This document shows, one piece after another, positions 14,329 to 18,526 of a DNA stretch of 18,526 nt (the stretch's first letter is position 1; the number at the start of each line of letters is the position of its first letter). This DNA is from CAZUCD01 sp964618855 (GTDB taxonomy: Bacteria; Sumerlaeota; Sumerlaeia; SLMS01; JANRJK01). The translations under genes and the position numbers were made by a program. The stretch lies in the NCBI GenBank assembly GCA_964618855.1, contig CAZUCD010000070.1:1-18526 (forward strand), given 5' to 3'. The notes beneath the pieces were generated by a model. It was not told the origin of the DNA. It worked only from the letters and a program-made list of their open reading frames with translations, and did no database searches.

Positions 14329-14778
14329 ATGGCCCACACGCACACGCTGCTCCTCTACCACATCGTCTTCTCAACGAAGCACCGAGCCCCCCTACTGACA
14401 GCTGAGATTCGTCCCCGCCTCTTTGCTTACATGTGCGGCGTCGTGGAGAAACATCAAGGCAAAGCCCTCATCGTGAACGGAATCGAAGACCACGTCCACC
14501 TTCTCTGCCAACTCCGATCCACGCCAGATCTTGCATCGGTTGTCCATGCGATAAAGGGGGGGAGTTCAGCATGGTGGAACGAGTCCAATCCGGGCGTGCC
14601 GGTCAGGTGGCAGGAAGGCTATGGCGCCTTCACCGTCAGTGTTTCGCAACGCAACCGGGTCCACGCCTACATTCGCGACCAGGAAGAGCACCACGAATCC
14701 AAGACCTTCTCCCAAGAGTACGAGGCCATGCTGGCACTGAACGGGATCGAGTTCGATTCACGGTTCCACCTCGACTGA
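14329..14778 (+). CDS. Y1 transposase (IS200/REP-associated, RAYT-like)
   Basis: A 149-residue HUH-type transposase. The HUH pair is His-55-Val-His-57 (GIEDHVHLL) and the catalytic tyrosine is Tyr-114 in VHAYIRDQEEHH. The N-terminal strand (LLLYHIVFSTKHRAPLL) is the family hallmark. These enzymes act as dimers, binding a short hairpin and cutting one DNA strand with formation of a 5' phosphotyrosine. All catalytic residues are present and the frame is intact, so it may be active. It lies directly after three hairpins and a REP-like array. No partner tnpB is seen. A REP-associated (RAYT) role is more likely than an ordinary IS200 because of the flanking palindromes. Confidence 0.92.
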   Translation: MAHTHTLLLYHIVFSTKHRAPLLTAEIRPRLFAYMCGVVEKHQGKALIVNGIEDHVHLLCQLRSTPDLASVVHAIKGGSSAWWNESNPGVPVRWQEGYGAFTVSVSQRNRVHAYIRDQEEHHESKTFSQEYEAMLALNGIEFDSRFHLD

Positions 14779-14801
14779 CAGGACCGCATGCAAGCCACGA
14801 A

Positions 14802-15230
14802 ATGCATCGACCTATCCACTCCACCACCCCGGCCCGCTCTGCCCTGATGGCGCGAATTCGGTCTCGCGGAAACAAGGCGACTGAGCTCGCGATGGTTGCA
14901 TTGTTCAGGGAGGAGGGCTTCACGGGTTGGAGGCGCGGGGTCGCACTGCCCGGCCGGCCGGACTTCGTCTTTCGTGCGCCCAGGGTATGCGTCTTCGTGG
15001 ACGGCTGCTTCTGGCACGCTTGTCCCGAGCACGGCACGATGCCGAAGTCGAACCGGGCATTCTGGAGGCGCAAATTGGCCCGCAACCGGGAGCGCGACGG
15101 CGAGGTGACGCGCGAGCTTCGCCGCCGCGGGTGGCGCGTCCTCCGCATCTGGGAGCATGACCTGCACCCGCGCCTCAGGCGGCGCCTGGTCGCGAGGCTG
15201 AAGAGGGTGATACGGGACCGAACCGGCTGA
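14802..15230 (+). CDS. Vsr-like very short patch repair endonuclease
   Basis: A 142-residue protein matching Vsr along its length. The opening TPARSALMARIRSRGNKATE resembles the family N-terminus. Next comes LPGRPDFVF with catalytic Asp-54, then VFVDGCFWHACPEHG with Trp-71 and His-72. The end has NRAFWRRKLARNRERD and GWRVLRIWEHDL. Vsr nicks DNA 5' to the T of T:G mismatches that arise when 5-methylcytosine deaminates. The residue matching His-64 of E. coli Vsr is Asp-67, a change I recall in many family members. The start at 14802 keeps the conserved N-terminus. Such genes usually sit beside a cytosine-5 methyltransferase, and none is present in this window. Confidence 0.9.
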   Translation: MHRPIHSTTPARSALMARIRSRGNKATELAMVALFREEGFTGWRRGVALPGRPDFVFRAPRVCVFVDGCFWHACPEHGTMPKSNRAFWRRKLARNRERDGEVTRELRRRGWRVLRIWEHDLHPRLRRRLVARLKRVIRDRTG

Positions 15231-15427
15231 TCCGGGCGGAGGTTTGTGGCTCGCGGGAGACCAGCGACGGCGCCCCATCCCAGCCCAGTCTCAACACCGC
15301 CACGCTTCCATGATGCACGCCCGCGACGTGTCATTCCGCGTTTGGGGGCCCGGGGGAGCCCACCCCTTGACCGCCCCGGCCCGGGGCCCGCAACCTGACG
15401 GCAACTCCAACAATCGGGAAGCGAGCG

Positions 15428-16882
15428 ATGGCCAACTGGGAAACCGTGATCGGCTTCGAGGTCCACACCGAGCTCAAGACCGAGTCCAAGAACTTCTGCG
15501 GGTGCCCCACCACATTTGGTGGCGCCCCCAACACCCAGGTCTGCCCCGTCTGCCTTGGCATGCCCGGCACGCTCCCCGTGCTCAATCGCCGCTCACTCGA
15601 ACTGGCGCTCAAGACCGCGCTCGCACTCAAGTGCCGCGTCCCCGAGCGCTGCGATTTCGACCGCAAGAACTACTACTACCCGGACCTCCCCAAGAACTAC
15701 CAGATCAGCCAGCACCACCGCCACCTCGGCCGCGACGGCGAGATGGAGGTCGACTTCGGCGAGGCCGGCACCAAGACCATCACCATCCTCGACATCCACC
15801 TCGAGGAGGATGCCGGCAAGAACATCCACCCCGAGGGGCGCGACGTGGACTTCACGCTCGTGGACCTCAACCGTGCGGGAACGCCCCTCCTCGAGATCGT
15901 GACCGCCCCCGACCTGCGCTCCCGCGAGGAGGCATTCGCCTTCATGCAGGGGATGCGGACCTTCCTCGAGTACCTCGACGTCTCCGAGTGCAAGATGCAG
16001 GAGGGGCGCCTGCGCTTCGAGCTCAACATCTCCATCCGTCCCGAGGGGGACACGAAGCTCGGCACGAAGGTCGAAATCAAGAACGTGAACTCCGTCAGCG
16101 CCGTGATGAAGGCCATCGACCACGAGTTCGAGCGCCAGCGCACCGTGCTGGAGTCCGGCGGCACGCTGCGCCAGGAAACGCGCCTGTGGGACGACGCCGA
16201 GGGCATCACCCGCCCTATGCGCAGCAAGGAAAAGGCGAACGACTACCGCTACTTCCCCGAGCCGGATCTCGTGGAGCTGCACCTGGACGAGGCGCTCCGG
16301 GCGGAGGTCGCCGCCACGATCCCGGAACTCCCCGTCGCCCGCAAACGCCGGCTCATGGAGCAGTACGGCCTCTCCGCCTATGACGCCTCGACGCTCACGG
16401 CGCAGCGCGAGACCGCCGACCTGTTCGAGGACGCCGCACGGCTGCACGCGAACGCCAAGGGCATCGCGAACTGGATCATGGGGGACGTCCTGCGCGCGCT
16501 GAAGGAGCACCCGCTCGGCGAGGACGCCACAGTGCGCGACCTCAAGGTCACCGCGCCGGCGCTTGCCGAACTCGTAGCCCTCCTCGACAAGGAAGCAATC
16601 ACCGGCAAGATCGCCAAGCAGGTCATCAAGGCGATGCTCGAGACGGGGAAGATGCCCGCCGCAATCGTCGAGGAACAGGGCCTCAAGCCCATCGACGACA
16701 GCGCGATCGAGCCCATCATCGACGAGGTCATCGCCGCGCACCCCGGCCCCGTGGCCGACGTCCAGGCGGGCAAGATGAAGGCCATGGGCTTCCTCATGGG
16801 CGAGGTCATGAAGCGCTCCAAGGGGAAGGCAAACCCGGCCACCGTGACGCCGTTGCTGAAGAAGAAGCTGGGCGTGGAATAG
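15428..16882 (+). CDS. gatB: Asp/Glu-tRNA(Asn/Gln) amidotransferase subunit B
   Basis: The 484-residue GatB subunit of GatCAB, which activates misacylated Glu-tRNA(Gln) or Asp-tRNA(Asn) so that the amide can be added. The N-terminus IGFEVHTELKT is diagnostic. A zinc site is formed by Cys-24, Cys-26, Cys-39 and Cys-42 (CPVCLG). The catalytic cradle includes the FDRKNYYYPDLPKNYQISQ segment and EIKNVNSVSAV. The C-terminal helical YqeY-like tail (from about 340) ends in KKKLGVE and is complete. The usual SLRCDANVS motif reads RLRFELNIS, a divergence from most GatB proteins. gatA and gatC are not adjacent, so the subunits are encoded separately. GatCAB implies that the organism lacks GlnRS and/or AsnRS. 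Confidence 0.98.
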   Translation: MANWETVIGFEVHTELKTESKNFCGCPTTFGGAPNTQVCPVCLGMPGTLPVLNRRSLELALKTALALKCRVPERCDFDRKNYYYPDLPKNYQISQHHRHLGRDGEMEVDFGEAGTKTITILDIHLEEDAGKNIHPEGRDVDFTLVDLNRAGTPLLEIVTAPDLRSREEAFAFMQGMRTFLEYLDVSECKMQEGRLRFELNISIRPEGDTKLGTKVEIKNVNSVSAVMKAIDHEFERQRTVLESGGTLRQETRLWDDAEGITRPMRSKEKANDYRYFPEPDLVELHLDEALRAEVAATIPELPVARKRRLMEQYGLSAYDASTLTAQRETADLFEDAARLHANAKGIANWIMGDVLRALKEHPLGEDATVRDLKVTAPALAELVALLDKEAITGKIAKQVIKAMLETGKMPAAIVEEQGLKPIDDSAIEPIIDEVIAAHPGPVADVQAGKMKAMGFLMGEVMKRSKGKANPATVTPLLKKKLGVE

Positions 16883-16922
16883 CAGCGCCCCTCCGCGGTT
16901 CAGCAGCACTCGGGAGCCGGAC

Positions 16923-18290
16923 ATGGAAGGCAATCTCCACGCGCCCGTGAACATGGCGCTCTTCATAGACATCGAGAACCTGATCGGCGCCACGAGCTCG
17001 CTCGGCCTGCCGGTCGACCTCGGGCCCGTGCTCCAGCGCCTCAAGGGGCAGGGGCGCGTCCTCATCCGGAGATCCTATGGCGACATCAAGAAGTGCCTAG
17101 AAATGGTCGGCAGGCCCAAGCTCGAGGACCAGGTGCGCCGCATGCTCATCCGCACCCTCGTCCAGATCGAGGACATCCCCTACGTCACCGCGCACAAGAA
17201 CACCGCGGACATGCGGCTGGTCGTGGACGCCCTGTCGGAGGCGTACACCAATCCCTCGATCAGCCACTTCGTGATCCTCTCGTCCGACAGGGACTACATC
17301 CCGCTCTGCAACAAGCTGCACGAGCTGAACAAGACCGTGATCGCGATCGTGGTGGACCGGCAGAACGTGAACCCGATGGTGATCGAGGCTGCGGACCGAG
17401 TGGAGTACTACGAGACGCTCTTCGCGCCAACGGAGGCCCCGCCGGCCGCGCCGCTGCCGGCGGGCGCACCAGCTCCCCCTGCCGACCCCTCGCGGGACGA
17501 CTCGATGGCGACGACCGAGGCCGCCGCGCTGCGCCGCGAGTACTACCGCGTCCTGCAGGCCGCCATCCAGCACGTCGAGCGCGAGGCCCACCGCAGCGTC
17601 GGCGCGCGCGTCGCACCCAAGATGCAGCAGCTTCGCTCCGACTTCGAGCCGGCAAACGTCGGCCTCCGAGCCTTCAAGGACTTCGTCCGCGAGGCGGAGC
17701 GCGAGGGCATCGTCAAGGTGGACTGGGGTGATGGGCGCAGCGACTACCACCTGCAACTCGGCAGCGTCATACTCGTCGCCCCGCCACGGCCCGTCGCTCC
17801 CACGGGGCAGCAGGTCGAGGGGGACATCCGCAAGGCAGCACGCGCCTACCGCAGGTTCCTGGAGGAGAAGCTCAAGACGCCCCTGCCCGACTTCAACACG
17901 CGCCGCGAAATCCTCCTCCTCGCCAACAAGTCGCGCGAGGAGCTCGGCCGCAACGGGCCCTTCATGCTCGCAGAGTGGAAGGACGACATCTCGAACCACT
18001 CGCTGCGCAAGTTCGACGACCGCCTCGTCTACAAGATGCTGCTCTCCATGCACTACGCACGGTGCTTCTACTGCGAGGTGGGCGGGGCACCGACGAATCC
18101 CGTCATTGTCGGACTCAAGATCGAGCCCGAGCGCTGGGACCACGCGATCGTGACGAACTTCTGCAAGCAGCTCCTCCTCGAACCGAACATGGGACGCCTG
18201 ATCCCGGAGGCGCTGTCGGAGACCTTCTACGCGGGCGTGCCCGACGCGCGCGCGCGCATCGACTCGATCCTTGACGAGCTGGCCAAGTAG
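16923..18290 (+). CDS. NYN-domain protein with OST-HTH/LOTUS-like domain
   Basis: A 455-residue protein with at least three parts. Residues about 8-168 form an NYN (PIN-like) nuclease domain with acidic residues in FIDIEN (Asp-16, Glu-18), TADM (Asp-96) and ILSSDRDY (Asp-122, Asp-124), the pattern of LabA/TIGR00288 proteins. A Pro/Ala linker follows (about 170-192). Residues about 203-282 resemble an OST-HTH/LOTUS RNA-binding domain (EYYRVLQAAIQHVERE ... GIVKVDWGDGRSDYHL). The last 155 residues are a helical domain I do not recognise. The layout suggests an RNA-binding protein that cuts or marks RNA with Mg2+. It lies 40 bases after gatB with a ribosome binding site (GGGAG), so it may share the transcript, and chrA follows at once. 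Confidence 0.88.
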   Translation: MEGNLHAPVNMALFIDIENLIGATSSLGLPVDLGPVLQRLKGQGRVLIRRSYGDIKKCLEMVGRPKLEDQVRRMLIRTLVQIEDIPYVTAHKNTADMRLVVDALSEAYTNPSISHFVILSSDRDYIPLCNKLHELNKTVIAIVVDRQNVNPMVIEAADRVEYYETLFAPTEAPPAAPLPAGAPAPPADPSRDDSMATTEAAALRREYYRVLQAAIQHVEREAHRSVGARVAPKMQQLRSDFEPANVGLRAFKDFVREAEREGIVKVDWGDGRSDYHLQLGSVILVAPPRPVAPTGQQVEGDIRKAARAYRRFLEEKLKTPLPDFNTRREILLLANKSREELGRNGPFMLAEWKDDISNHSLRKFDDRLVYKMLLSMHYARCFYCEVGGAPTNPVIVGLKIEPERWDHAIVTNFCKQLLLEPNMGRLIPEALSETFYAGVPDARARIDSILDELAK

Positions 18291-18292
18291 CC

Positions 18293-18526
18293 GTGGCCGT
18301 GGCGCATCCCTCCGCCGGCACCACGGTGGAGGTGGCCCGCGCCTTTATTCGTCTCGGACTGACCTCGTTTGGCGGGCCGATCGCCCACCTGGGCTACTTT
18401 CGAACGGAGTTCGTCGAGCGCAGGAGGTGGCTGGACGACGCGGAGTACGCCGACCTCGTCGCGCTGTGCCAGTTCCTTCCGGGTCCGGCCAGCAGTCAGG
18501 TGGCGTTCGCGCTGGGCATGCGGCAG
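18293..18526 (+). CDS. chrA: Chromate transporter (CHR family), N-terminal part
   Basis: Only the first 78 residues are in the window. The frame shows the CHR-family N-terminal signature: a SFGGPIAHLGYFRTEFVERRRWL stretch, then DLVALCQFLPGPASSQVAFALG, which lines the first membrane helices. ChrA proteins export chromate with proton motive force, although many homologues have no tested substrate. The GTG at 18293 begins two bases after the previous stop; a second GTG at 18299 is an equal candidate, and neither has a strong ribosome binding site. The gene continues beyond the right edge. Confidence 0.85.
   Translation, partial: MAVAHPSAGTTVEVARAFIRLGLTSFGGPIAHLGYFRTEFVERRRWLDDAEYADLVALCQFLPGPASSQVAFALGMRQ

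Noticed and set aside
15367..15395. TTGACC before gatB as a promoter -35
   Set aside because: The base composition where the -10 should lie gives GCAACC, which is not convincing.
15593..17065. A 490-residue open frame on the minus strand across gatB
   Set aside because: It mirrors the strongly supported gatB frame. Its translation is a Val/Leu/Asp/Arg-rich antisense pattern with no domain; this is typical of high-GC antisense frames.

Overview
This is an 18.5 kb stretch of high-GC bacterial chromosome. It carries housekeeping genes (ftsZ, gatB, a CCA-encoding tRNA-Ala), secreted proteins and a small mobile/repeat island. The host is not a cyanobacterium by gene content. The divergent FtsZ with a very long linker, the dense REP-like hairpins and the secreted hypothetical proteins would fit an uncultured lineage such as one of the PVC-group phyla, but this taxonomic guess is weak.

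Layout. Positions 1-1731 hold two exported proteins, one cysteine-rich, the first preceded by a run of 12 G. A tRNA-Ala(CGC) lies at 1844-1919. From about 2260 to 8343 there is a tight one-direction operon. At 8384-10384, on the minus strand, are a DJ-1/PfpI protein and a BtrH-like protein, separated by a strong hairpin. At 10786-12369 is ftsZ, convergent with a VOC-family gene across another strong hairpin. At 13069-15230 are an HNH endonuclease, a REP-like palindrome array, a Y1 (IS200/REP-associated) transposase and a Vsr-like endonuclease. At 15428-18290 are gatB and a NYN/OST-HTH protein, and a chromate-transporter gene runs off the right edge.

The highlight is the operon. Its genes are, in order: a possible small hypothetical protein, a 2Fe-2S ferredoxin, a V4R-domain protein, a phycobiliprotein-family globin that keeps the Cys-x-Arg-Asp bilin-attachment signature, a second paralogous V4R protein, a Ser/Thr kinase, a small Pro/Ala-rich protein, two ParA/MinD-type ATPases, and a divergent ferredoxin-dependent bilin reductase. 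Most junctions overlap by 4 to 44 bases or are separated by 3-4 bases, so co-translation is likely. My reading is a bilin-making and bilin-binding system in a non-photosynthetic bacterium. The ferredoxin would feed electrons to the reductase, the globin would bind the product or a tetrapyrrole, and the V4R pair would carry or sense a tetrapyrrole. The kinase, small protein and ParA pair would regulate or position the assembly. No heme oxygenase is visible here, so biliverdin would have to come from a gene elsewhere. The globin falls in the class I recall being called bilin biosynthesis-associated globins (BBAGs), proposed relatives of the ancestor of phycobiliproteins. The V4R, kinase and ParA partners are the part I regard as least described.
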